A stretch of 64,000 nucleotides of DNA from Candidatus Anammoxibacter sp. GTDB taxonomy: Bacteria; Planctomycetota; Brocadiia; Brocadiales; Anammoxibacteraceae. The DNA lies in contig JAIQZQ010000090.1 of the NCBI GenBank assembly GCA_021777105.1, forward strand, positions 1 to 64,000, read 5' to 3'. Positions 1 through 7,447 of this stretch are shown here, piece by piece; the stretch's first letter is position 1, and each line of letters starts with the position of its first letter. The notes under the pieces were generated by a model that saw only the letters and a list, made by a program, of their open reading frames with translations, was not told the DNA's origin and did no database searches. A program made the translations under genes and the position numbers.

Positions 1-52
1 CTCTTCATGGAGTTTATGCTGAGTAATTACGAAGAGCTCTACACGCTTTCAT

Positions 53-90
53 GCTTTTACTTCAAAATTCGAAGTTCGGCGTTCCTTGTT
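53..90. repeat. Short dispersed repeat, copy 1
   Basis: A 38-bp stretch that recurs with a few changes at 8733-8770, in the same orientation. Both copies lie downstream of minus-strand genes in non-coding DNA. Shorter versions of the left part are visible near 4429 and 5250. Function unknown. Nothing else was recognised in the first 173 bases. Confidence 0.6.
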
Positions 91-173
91 CATGATTCGC
101 TTTAGATTTTGCTTCTACCAATTACCAGTTACCAATCGCTAATGACCAATCGCTTTTGCCTTTAATTCAAAAT

Positions 174-2978
174 CTAAAATCCAAAATTTAAAATTCGCTT
201 CTCCAGCGCGGCCGCCTCTGGAATTCTCCGTCCATACCCCGTCTCATCAATCAGCCTCATTGCCTTGTCAAGACATCCCCTCGCCTCAACAGCCTTCCCC
301 TCCGCCATAAACAGCCTGCATGACTCAAGGTGATAATCGGTTAAATTCAGCTTTTGTTCACCCATTTCAGAGATCTCATATGCCTCGTCCAGATCGGCCC
401 AAGCCTTGTTAAACAGCCCCTGTTCCCTAAACAACGACGCCCGCGCTAATAAACCTAATGGCAAATATTGTATTTGACCAGCTTTTCGCAGGCCGTCAAC
501 CGCGCGGTTCATATAATCTTCCGCCTGTGTAAAATCGTTGGAGTCTTGTTTAACGGTTCGTATTAGATACGCGCGTCCCAAAGTAAGCGTGTCTAATGCA
601 ATTGACAAAAGTTGGTTATTACGAATCGATAACACTAAAGCAAATTCGCTCCGCTTTAAAGCCCCCTCATACAACCCTTTGCTTAAAAGCAGATCGCAAA
701 ACCGGAACCCCGGCAATGAATAAAGGTATATATCTTCCGCCGTTCTCTCCTTTTGAATATTTTCTGCTTCCATGAACAACTCTTCCGCCTTATCAACATC
801 TCCCGCCTGATGCAATGCGTCGGCCCAGGCGGTTCGCGTAACTTCTTTCATGAAGCCATCACCGCTTTTGTCCGCATATTCAACGCTTTGGCGACCGTAA
901 TCAACCGCTTTTTGAACATCACCCAATGTCAAATGCAGCTCGCTGAGATTGCCGGTAGATATAGCCGTATTTTCCCAACTTTTTTGTAAAAATCTGGCTT
1001 CTAATCCGGCACGCAATGGTTCCGCAGCTTCGCGCAACCTGTTTAATGCGCGCAATCCAAAACCAGCCCAACTCAATACCGCAGCCTGAAAGTTATCACT
1101 TAAAGCCTCCGCCGGTTTGCTCCAGAGAACATCAAAAAAGTTTGATAATGCGGCCAAGTCTGAGCCAAACGCGCCAAGTTTTGCGCAACAATAACTTTCA
1201 TTACTATGTCTAATCTGTTTCCAGTACACATCCTCCATAACCTCCTGATGCCTGCCCGCCTTACAGCCATGGGTAACGGCAATAAAAAGCGGGGCCATCT
1301 CTTCCAGAGTATCGGGCAACTCTTTTTCGGGAAGGTCGCAATAATGCTCATAAAGCCTGTTATGCGCTTCTTTAAAAGCCTCAGGTTTAACAAACTGAAG
1401 CTTTTCGCCGAAATGTTCACGAGCCAACGGGTGGCAATCTATAACATCTGGGTTGTGTATGCTTTTAGGCGCAACAAGTTTTAATCTACGCAGTTCGTCG
1501 CATAATTTATTAAAGCCTGCTTTATCAATCTTTTGCAGTTTATCAGTTAATCCCGTAATTGCCGGAGCATCTTTTACCTTGTTAATCGCTGCAATCCCCG
1601 CCGGGCGGTCAAAAAGGCCGAGTATTTGTAAAAGCTCATTTTCCGGGCCGTTTCCAAACCTCTCTTCAAACGCAGCCATTATTCTTCTTGGGTGCTTGCC
1701 TTTTTTTACTGGAATATTAAGATCTGGGATATTTGCCGCTTCCCTAATATGATGCCCCTTGATATCTTTAAGCCACGCCGCCAACAATGAAATAGCTAAT
1801 GCATGTCCGCCGAATTTTTCTACACTTTCTTCAATCTCCACATCGGTTCCATTAACGCCTGCAACTCGCAACAAGGCACGCCCAGCTTCCGGTGTTATTT
1901 GTTCCAGATCAATCTGTTTAACCGTTGTTTCATACTGCTTTAAATCAAAAACCTCTTCACGGGTAGTAACAACGCAAAGGCCGTTGTTTTTCTTGGCAAG
2001 CCGCTTTAACAACATTGCCAAGCCCGCATCCTTTATCTTCCCCTTTTCAAAATCAAGCCCTGATTGCAACGGCTCAAGCCCGTCAAGGAGAAGCAGTGTT
2101 TTCTTTTCGTTCACAAGCTTAGCCAAACGTTCGCCTTTGGCCCAAACCGAACCCGCTTTTGGGTCAGGATCGCCAAACCACTCCAACGCTTCGTTCAAAA
2201 AAGTATCAGCGGATGTCACCCTGTCATTTGTCCCCTGACTGTAAAACGACCAGGCAAATACTTTGTTGGCCCCGCGAAAGTTGTCAGCAGCCATTCGCTC
2301 TACCCATTTGTTGATCAAAGTGGATTTGCCCACGCCGCCCCATGCGACAAAGGTTATGATGTTTGTTTCGGTGGACTCCCAGGCGTCATCAAGTATTTTA
2401 AGTTCTTCTTGCCTGCCGAATAGTTCGCTGCCGGTTTGGGGCAGGCGGTAGGTGTCGACTTTTTCGGGTGGGTCGTATTTGATTGTTGGCGCCGGTGGTG
2501 TAAATTTAGGGTTGTCAATAATTTTAAAAATGTTTTTAGCAACCTGCGCAAACACCTCATCCCAATCCTCTTTATAATCCTTGCTTACAGTTTGACCTTT
2601 GCCGGGCAGCATTTGAGTATCCTTAATCCAATCAATCGCTTCCCATGCGCATTGGCGCAAAAGCACAGGCAACAGATGCATACCTTGCTTTTCCATGCGT
2701 TCCAACAAATCAGGTATTTCTTCTTTTAAGACAAAATCAGAATAGAGGTAGTCCGCTGAAATCAGGCAAACAGCAACTGAAGTGTTGCTCATTGCGTCTT
2801 TAATCTTCTCATACCATTTATCGCCCTGATCAATATCGCTATCGCTCCAAACGACAATCCGACCTGTTTTCTCAAGCATACCAAGGTGAGGCACAAGCCG
2901 CTCTTTCCATATCTCGTCTTTATGACTGTAACTTATAAAGACGGTTGGTTTGTTATTGTTATCTTCAATATTGTTCAT
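174..2978 (-). CDS. TIR-STAND NTPase-TPR protein, putative immune or signalling NTPase
   Basis: A 934-residue protein in three parts. Residues 10-150 form a TIR_2 domain: it opens FISYSHKDE, followed by W-x-D-x-D-I-x-x-G at about 44-52, and has acidic residues (KEE, 85-87) where the NADase glutamate of bacterial TIR domains lies. Residues 185-480 are a STAND/NB-ARC-like NTPase with P-loop GGVGKST at 214-220, a Walker B-like LLLLDG and a VVTTRE sensor motif. The C-terminal part, about 600-934, is a row of TPR-like helical pairs. This is the layout of bacterial NLR-like immune proteins, where TPR-type repeats sense a trigger and the TIR domain degrades NAD+; that role is inferred from the family. 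It stands alone, with repeat DNA on both sides. No phage genes are visible nearby. Confidence 0.85.
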   Translation of the reverse strand: MNNIEDNNNKPTVFISYSHKDEIWKERLVPHLGMLEKTGRIVVWSDSDIDQGDKWYEKIKDAMSNTSVAVCLISADYLYSDFVLKEEIPDLLERMEKQGMHLLPVLLRQCAWEAIDWIKDTQMLPGKGQTVSKDYKEDWDEVFAQVAKNIFKIIDNPKFTPPAPTIKYDPPEKVDTYRLPQTGSELFGRQEELKILDDAWESTETNIITFVAWGGVGKSTLINKWVERMAADNFRGANKVFAWSFYSQGTNDRVTSADTFLNEALEWFGDPDPKAGSVWAKGERLAKLVNEKKTLLLLDGLEPLQSGLDFEKGKIKDAGLAMLLKRLAKKNNGLCVVTTREEVFDLKQYETTVKQIDLEQITPEAGRALLRVAGVNGTDVEIEESVEKFGGHALAISLLAAWLKDIKGHHIREAANIPDLNIPVKKGKHPRRIMAAFEERFGNGPENELLQILGLFDRPAGIAAINKVKDAPAITGLTDKLQKIDKAGFNKLCDELRRLKLVAPKSIHNPDVIDCHPLAREHFGEKLQFVKPEAFKEAHNRLYEHYCDLPEKELPDTLEEMAPLFIAVTHGCKAGRHQEVMEDVYWKQIRHSNESYCCAKLGAFGSDLAALSNFFDVLWSKPAEALSDNFQAAVLSWAGFGLRALNRLREAAEPLRAGLEARFLQKSWENTAISTGNLSELHLTLGDVQKAVDYGRQSVEYADKSGDGFMKEVTRTAWADALHQAGDVDKAEELFMEAENIQKERTAEDIYLYSLPGFRFCDLLLSKGLYEGALKRSEFALVLSIRNNQLLSIALDTLTLGRAYLIRTVKQDSNDFTQAEDYMNRAVDGLRKAGQIQYLPLGLLARASLFREQGLFNKAWADLDEAYEISEMGEQKLNLTDYHLESCRLFMAEGKAVEARGCLDKAMRLIDETGYGRRIPEAAALEKRILNFGF

Positions 2979-2990
2979 GATATTTAAGAC

Positions 2991-3058
2991 CTAAATTGAG
3001 CGATTTTTATCACCCTTCCCTAACCTTTCCCATCAAGGGAGGGGGAATAAACGGTATA
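2991..3058. repeat. Dispersed repeat upstream of the TIR gene
   Basis: Two repeat units are joined here. Positions 2991-3010 match 45321-45340 at 18 of 20 bases. Positions 3011-3058, a C-rich then G-rich stretch able to fold on itself, match 15134-15182 closely. The unit lies within the probable upstream region of the TIR gene. Positions 3059-3355 hold only further degenerate short repeats; the reading frame across 3075-3266 has no family features and I treat it as non-coding. Confidence 0.6.
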
Positions 3059-3355
3059 TTTTTATTACACTACATTAAAAGCAGGTAATAAGGTGAACCG
3101 GTAATCGGTATCCGTATTCAAAAATCAGGTAGAAACCGGAGATTATGCTGCTCGCGTCAATGCTCTGTGTTGGCGCGTTTTGTTTGACGCTCTGCGTCAA
3201 GCAACAGGACGCATGAGCGTCCGCATTGCATTCCAACGCGGAGCATTGGAACGAGCCGGGCTTCACCCGACATGCTCTTTGCGCTCCAAACAGTTTGTCA
3301 TTATAACCAAACTTGTCTGTTTTGACAATTAGAGAAAAATAAAAGCGGAAAAGCA

Positions 3356-3516
3356 GTATCTATTCAGCGTGATTTACACACCCCGTCCGCCATTCGGCGG
3401 CCACCCCTCTTTTTAGAGGGGAAATTAAATCTGATTTATTTCCACAAAGTCCCCTCTAAGAAGAGGGGATTTAGGGGTGTGTATAGCCGTCTGGTTAAAA
3501 CACGCTGAATAGATAC
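3356..3516. repeat. 161-bp palindromic (MITE-like) element
   Basis: The ends are an exact 16-bp inverted repeat: GTATCTATTCAGCGTG at 3356-3371 and its complement at 3501-3516. Inside lie further complementary arms (ACACACCCC near 3376 with GGGGTGTGT near 3473; CCCCTCT-type stems near 3404-3421 and 3450-3468), so nearly the whole unit can fold as one long hairpin. There is no coding capacity. The structure fits a small non-autonomous element or an extragenic palindrome; no partner transposase was found in the window. Confidence 0.7.
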
Positions 3517-3583
3517 GAAAAGCATATTGATTCGGGATAATATGATAAGTGTTCGGAAAGAAGCACCGGGAAAAAGCCGTAAG

Positions 3584-3997
3584 CTACAATTTCCAGGGAT
3601 TAATTATCTGAACCTGGTTAAAATCCTTTTCATTTCTCGTAACCAACGCCAGATTATAGGTATACGCCGTTGCCGCTAAAAGGCTGTCAATTGACGACAT
3701 TGGGGTTCCCGAACTCTCGGCTTTCCCCTGTATTAAACCCCAATTTTCAGCCACGGCCAAATTTAACGGGATAATCCTCTCGTCATACTCAGACAGCAGC
3801 ATATTTAACCACAAAGATACCTTTGTTTTCTTTTTAGAGCTTTTCATCTTGCTTAAACCTTTCCTTATCTCGCCAATAGTTAGCACGCTCAAAAATAAAG
3901 ATTCCGAATGAGCCCCGTTTAACCATTTAACAACAATTGGATTCGGATCGGGTTTAGTCAACTCTGAAATAATGCATGTATCCAACAAATATTTCAT
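3584..3997 (-). CDS. PIN-domain ribonuclease toxin (VapC/FitB-like)
   Basis: A 137-residue PIN domain, the usual size. Acidic metal-binding positions are visible at D6 (LLDTCIISEL), E43 (GEIRKG), D104 (SIDSLLAATA) and D125 (TRNEKDF). Members of this family are Mg-dependent ribonucleases that inhibit translation when freed from their antitoxin. The ATG overlaps the stop of the upstream antitoxin by four bases, so the two are translationally coupled. All active-site residues are present, so the toxin looks intact. Targets cannot be read from sequence. Confidence 0.9.
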   Translation of the reverse strand: MKYLLDTCIISELTKPDPNPIVVKWLNGAHSESLFLSVLTIGEIRKGLSKMKSSKKKTKVSLWLNMLLSEYDERIIPLNLAVAENWGLIQGKAESSGTPMSSIDSLLAATAYTYNLALVTRNEKDFNQVQIINPWKL

Positions 3998-4245
3998 AAA
4001 TCAATCTTCCTTGGAAAATCTTTTTGCCGTTCGACATCCAACCATTTATCCAATTTAGGGCAATTCAGCAAAAATTTTTTAAAATCCTTTTTTGTAGAGC
4101 GCATCTTGTTGTAGTCCTTAACCGAAACAACAACGACAGCCTCAACCCCTCTCCGTGACACAAATTGCGGCCCGTTATTTAACGCCTCGTCAACCACTTT
4201 GCTAAATTGACTTTTAGCATCCTGCAATTTCCACATAGTCTTCAT
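3994..4245 (-). CDS. Phd/YefM-type antitoxin
   Basis: An 83-residue protein opening MKTMWKLQDAKSQFSKVVDEA, then GPQFVSRRGVEAVVVVSVKDY, the signature of the Phd/YefM fold that binds DNA through its N-terminal half and neutralises the toxin with its C-terminal tail. A strong AGGAGG site lies at 4256-4261 before the ATG. It is the first gene of the pair with the PIN toxin. A perfect inverted repeat 42 bases upstream is a likely autoregulatory operator. Confidence 0.9.
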   Translation of the reverse strand: MKTMWKLQDAKSQFSKVVDEALNNGPQFVSRRGVEAVVVVSVKDYNKMRSTKKDFKKFLLNCPKLDKWLDVERQKDFPRKIDL

Positions 4246-4286
4246 AACAATATCCCTCCTTTAAGGGTTTGCGCAAAAATCCATAT

Positions 4287-4305
4287 TGACTAGTCTGTCT
4301 AGTCA
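4287..4305. promoter_or_regulatory. Palindromic operator of the Phd/PIN operon
   Basis: TGACTAG-N5-CTAGTCA, an exact 7-bp inverted repeat, 42 bases upstream of the antitoxin start. Phd-family antitoxins bind such palindromes over their own promoter; the assignment is by position and symmetry only. Confidence 0.6.
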
Positions 4306-4903
4306 GTTTACTCCGGCTCCAAAAGCTTGTCAACAGCAAAAAAAACGGTAAAATTGAACAATTTTTTTAGAAAACCAAAAGAGTTGAGCGCAAGCAGATA
4401 GGGGCAAATTGGTTTTACTTTTACCCGCTTTTACTTCAAAATTCAACATTGTAGTTACGATTTAGGAGCTTATAGAGCTTAAGGATTAGGAAAGAAATAA
4501 CTGTTTTAAAAAAAAATACTTAAAAAGGGAGGCTATAGCCGTCTACTACCCGTTTTAACCGGCTAAAGCCGTCCCCTGCCCGCTACGGTTACAAATTCGA
4601 GGTTGGGTTTCACGATGCTCTACCCAACCTACTGATTGTGCTTCAGACAGTCGGACATTATAACTACTTTTGTTTGTTTTGACAATGAAAGAAAATAGAG
4701 TTGAATTTAAATTGATTTTTCAGACAAAAGAGCATGATAACAGCGGATAAATGTCAAGTAGGATAACACAACTGAAAGCCGCGCAACTTACGCCTGTGTT
4801 CAATAAGTAGAATTAAATAGATAGATTTGAGTGTGTGTAATATTATGTGATTTTGGTTGTTGATTATGATAGTAACCATAACTTGGGGGGTGTTTTTCTG
4901 GTT
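4306..4903. other. Non-coding spacer with one short hairpin repeat
   Basis: No supported gene. Positions 4600-4630 carry AGGTTGGGT followed by its complement ACCCAACCT; the same hairpin recurs at 8799-8829. The rest is AT-rich with no clear signal. Confidence 0.5.
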
Positions 4904-5152
4904 TTAACTTTGCGCTTTCGAACCGGCTACCATGTTGGACATCTCTTTTTGAGGCTTTTTAGGCTCAACGCCTTTTTCATCGCAAAATTTGAAATACTCT
5001 TCCATCGTGCATGCAAACTCCTTTTCCAACTCGTCAACAGACGCCCCATAAAATGTATTTGGAACTGCATTTATTACCGTCCCGCAAAACAACTTCATTT
5101 CAGGATCGTACTCTATTTTTGCAACGTACCCCATGTATTCCATAGTATTCAT
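4904..5152 (-). CDS. Solitary HicB-like antitoxin, short form
   Basis: An 82-residue HicB-fold protein: MGYVAKIEYDPEMKLFCGTV, then VDELEKEFACTMEEYFKFCDEKG and a PKKP linker, the core of HicB antitoxins. I start at the second ATG (5152) because AGGAAG precedes it at the right distance; the longer frame to 5170 lacks a site. In full-length HicB a ribbon-helix-helix DNA-binding segment follows the PxKP linker; here the protein stops about 17 residues later, so that segment is missing. No HicA toxin lies within 500 bases on either side. It may be a relic, or may act in trans. Confidence 0.7.
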   Translation of the reverse strand: MNTMEYMGYVAKIEYDPEMKLFCGTVINAVPNTFYGASVDELEKEFACTMEEYFKFCDEKGVEPKKPQKEMSNMVAGSKAQS

Positions 5153-5170
5153 GTTATGCTTCCTGTTCAT

Positions 5171-5569
5171 TCATCAATTAGTACCATATTTTATAACCTT
5201 AGTCAAATAAACTTAGTTTTTCAGCTTTTCATGCTCTATGCGCCACGCTTTTACTTAGAAATTCACTTTTGATTTTGACGGATTTTGACAGATATTTTTA
5301 AAATTACAGATAGCCGTATCTGGTTACAAAACCTCAGTTTTGGAGCGAGAAGGAAATCGGATTTTTTTTATTTGTTCTCCCCTCAGGGGATAATTCTCAC
5401 TAAGTCAGCCAAGCTGCCAAGTGTTCATTTATATACAGAGCATAGTTTAGGTCGGTTTGGTTCAAGTCGAAGGCTTGAACCAACAATGTTCAAAATAAAC
5501 AGTGGCACAGGCATGCCCTAATCTTTTGACATATTTGTTATATTTATTAGGGTTCTATAATATTCCTGC
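5171..5569. other. Non-coding spacer with repeats
   Basis: No supported gene; the plus-strand frame at 5285-5521 runs through repeat DNA. Visible units are a fragment at 5312-5350 resembling the composite repeat at 55560, a hairpin at about 5458-5485 (GGTTCAAGTC facing its complement, also near 19510 and 32380), and a truncated copy of the GGCACAGGCAT repeat at 5503-5516. Confidence 0.45.
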
Positions 5570-5598
5570 TTGACGATTATGGTATCACAACCGATAAT
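5570..5598 (+). promoter_or_regulatory. Sigma-70-type promoter of fabI
   Basis: TTGACG at 5570-5575, a 17-base spacer and GATAAT at 5593-5598. It precedes fabI by about 95 bases. A second TATAAT at about 5614 lacks a good -35 box. Confidence 0.6.
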
Positions 5599-5627
5599 AT
5601 CCTTTTTTCAGTGTATAATTTAAACTT

Positions 5628-5673
5628 AGGGCTCGGAAAGAAGTAAACTTAGAGTTATTTCTTTCCGAGCCCT
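5628..5673 (+). promoter_or_regulatory. Leader hairpin of fabI
   Basis: AGGGCTCGGAAAGAA at 5628-5642 and its exact complement at 5659-5673 form a 15-bp stem with a 16-base loop. It lies between the promoter and the fabI start (5695). No T-run follows, so it is not a simple terminator. It could be an attenuator, an RNA-stability element or an operator. Confidence 0.5.
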
Positions 5674-5694
5674 TACAAAAACAAAGGTGATGAA

Positions 5695-6474
5695 ATGGGA
5701 ATATTGGATGGGAAGAAAATACTTATTGCGGGGATTGCAAGCGAGAGGTCAATTGCTACCGGCATAGCTGACGCAATGCATCGGGAAGGAGCGGAACTTG
5801 CTTTTACATATTTGAATGATAAGCTAAAAAGCAGGGTAGAGAAAGTTGCGGAGAGATGTAAATCAGGGCTGTTATATCCGTGCGATGTTGCTTCTGATAC
5901 GGAAATAGAGCAGCTGTTTTTGAATTTGTCAAAAGATTGGCCCAAATTTGACGGGTTTGTTCACGCAATTGCTTTTACTACGGGCGATCAGTTAGAGGGG
6001 GACTATTTAGACGCTGTTACGCGCGAAGGTTTTCGGATTGCGCATGATATTAGCTCGTATAGTTTTGCGGCCATGGCAAAAGGGGCCAAGCCGTATCTAA
6101 ACGAAAAATCATCGCTGATTACGTTGACTTACCTCGGGGCGGAACGCTTTATACCAAATTATAATGTCATGGGACTTGCCAAAGCGTCATTAGAGGCAAA
6201 TGTCCGGTTTATGGCTTCAAGTCTGGGAACGCGGGATATTAGGGTTAACGCAATTTCCGCAGGCCCTATTCGCACGCTTTCGGCCGCGGGGATATCTGGC
6301 TTTAAAAAAATGTTGTCGCAATTTGAGAGTATGGCGCCTTTAAAACGTTGCGTTACTATTGAAGAGATTGGGAATAGCGCGGCTTTTCTTGGAAGCGACC
6401 TTGCAACGGCGGTGACGGGTCAAATCCTGCATGTTGATAATGGGTTTAGCACTACTGCTTTGCCGAATGACTAG
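5695..6474 (+). CDS. fabI: Enoyl-[acyl-carrier-protein] reductase (NADH)
   Basis: A 259-residue classical FabI that performs the last reductive step of each fatty-acid elongation cycle in the cytoplasm. The catalytic residues fall at Y146, Y156 and K163 (LTYLGAERFIPNYNVMGLAK), the same numbering as E. coli FabI, and the region DYLDAVTREGF-IAHDISSYSF is nearly identical to the enterobacterial enzyme. The nucleotide-binding N-terminus reads GIASERSIATGIA. Residue 93 is Ala where E. coli has Gly, a position at the triclosan-binding edge. An AAGGTGAT site precedes the ATG. The gene is single, with its own promoter and leader hairpin. Confidence 0.97.
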   Translation: MGILDGKKILIAGIASERSIATGIADAMHREGAELAFTYLNDKLKSRVEKVAERCKSGLLYPCDVASDTEIEQLFLNLSKDWPKFDGFVHAIAFTTGDQLEGDYLDAVTREGFRIAHDISSYSFAAMAKGAKPYLNEKSSLITLTYLGAERFIPNYNVMGLAKASLEANVRFMASSLGTRDIRVNAISAGPIRTLSAAGISGFKKMLSQFESMAPLKRCVTIEEIGNSAAFLGSDLATAVTGQILHVDNGFSTTALPND

Positions 6475-6611
6475 TTTAAAGGATTTATGCAACCCTTTCA
6501 GGGTAAGAATTTTTGTTTCATTTTTACCCAGGGTTGCGCTTCGCTTACCCTGGGCTAGTATATGCAGCCCTTTCAGGGCAATATTGAATAAATTTTGATT
6601 TTATTAACCGG
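6475..6611. repeat. Repeat-rich 3' flank of fabI
   Basis: Several copies of CCCTTTCAGGG-type hairpins. The one at 6492-6504 (ACCCT-TTC-AGGGT) is followed by AAGAATTTTTG and could terminate fabI. CAGGGTTGCG...ACCCTGG pairs follow at 6529-6553 and CAGCCCTTTCAGGGC at about 6565-6580. Confidence 0.5.
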
Positions 6612-6825
6612 CAATTCGAGAAGCCCCAGCTTGGCGTGTAACAGTTCGCTATGTTTACTATCGAACACGAAGCTGGGGCTTCTCGAATTGTTTCGCGCCC
6701 AAACTGGGGTTTGGGAGCGAGGTGGAATTCAAAAATTGCAAATTTTTACCTAAACTTTAGCTCACTTTTAACTTTAGCTCACTTTAGTCACTTTTCCGGT
6801 TTATCCGGGTTAGGTTATATTCACG
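6612..6825 (+). repeat. Composite two-hairpin repeat, copy A
   Basis: It begins with a 21-bp exact inverted repeat (CAATTCGAGAAGCCCCAGCTT at 6612-6632, complement at 6670-6690). A smaller stem follows (GCGCCCAAACTGGGGTTTGGGAGCG, about 6695-6719), then an AT-rich tail with tandem CTTTAGCTCACTTT and a final CTTTTCCGGTTTATCCGGGTTAGG. The same order recurs at 55556-55793 and, reversed, at 21806-22060. Origin and function unknown. Confidence 0.75.
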
Positions 6826-7275
6826 CTATTTCATATTCAACCACATAGGGCTGCCAACCGGTCTGATTTGCCTTTGGCCGGATTTGTTAATAAACGTTAT
6901 GTCAAATCCATAGATGTTTTGCGTAACGGGTTGACCGCCCGGACCGGCTTTGGGCAAATGCAATTCATCCGCTTTATAATCCGTTTTATCTCCCATAATA
7001 TCAATATGATAAACGCCATTGTCGTAATTAATTTTAAACAGTTTCTGTGTAAGGCTGGGGGTTTCGTACGCGTAATAGTCGTAAATATCATTCTCCGAGT
7101 CGCTATCATCGCCGGCTTCATCGCTGACTGAAGCAGTTTCATGCGTGATAAATATAGTGGTGATTAACAAATCCTCTTCCATTACTTTTATCTCATTCAT
7201 TGCTTTTTCAGGATTGGAAAACAGGCAGGCAATGAGAAACAATAAATGAATAGGCGTATCCAGCATACCAAGCAT
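6826..7275 (-). CDS. Hypothetical protein with hydrophobic N-terminus
   Basis: A 149-residue protein I do not recognise. An AAGGAG site 7 bases before the ATG supports the start. Residues 8-20 (IHLLFLIACLF) are hydrophobic, so it may be anchored or carry a weak export signal. The middle is acidic (EAGDDSDSENDIYDYYAYE, about 53-71). The C-terminal half, with KINYDNGVYHIDIMGDK and GFDITFINKSG, looks like beta-strand sequence. It lies between a repeat and the AAA ATPase gene; no function is proposed. Confidence 0.55.
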   Translation of the reverse strand: MLGMLDTPIHLLFLIACLFSNPEKAMNEIKVMEEDLLITTIFITHETASVSDEAGDDSDSENDIYDYYAYETPSLTQKLFKINYDNGVYHIDIMGDKTDYKADELHLPKAGPGGQPVTQNIYGFDITFINKSGQRQIRPVGSPMWLNMK

Positions 7276-7447
7276 AACATATCTCCTTTTCTAAACGCAG
7301 CCCAGGGCGCCGTTTATTTTGACTATTTTTGGCGCTTTTTTGGTCTGCAAATAATAAATTTATAAAAAAACATGGTATCAACATTAAATTATAAAATCCA
7401 ATAAATTAAGGGGCTGCGCATAAATAAACTCTGGGCCGGGCTTAGAG

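Noticed and set aside
3075..3266. 63-codon minus-strand frame
   Set aside because: The DNA consists of degenerate short repeats (TGACGC...GCGTCA) and the translation has no family features.
5455..5490. tRNA T-arm-like sequence GGTTCAAGTC
   Set aside because: It is half of a short palindrome found also near 19510 and 32380; no acceptor or anticodon arm surrounds it.
5285..5521. 78-codon plus-strand frame
   Set aside because: It runs through repeat fragments, lacks a ribosome-binding site and shows no protein-like pattern.
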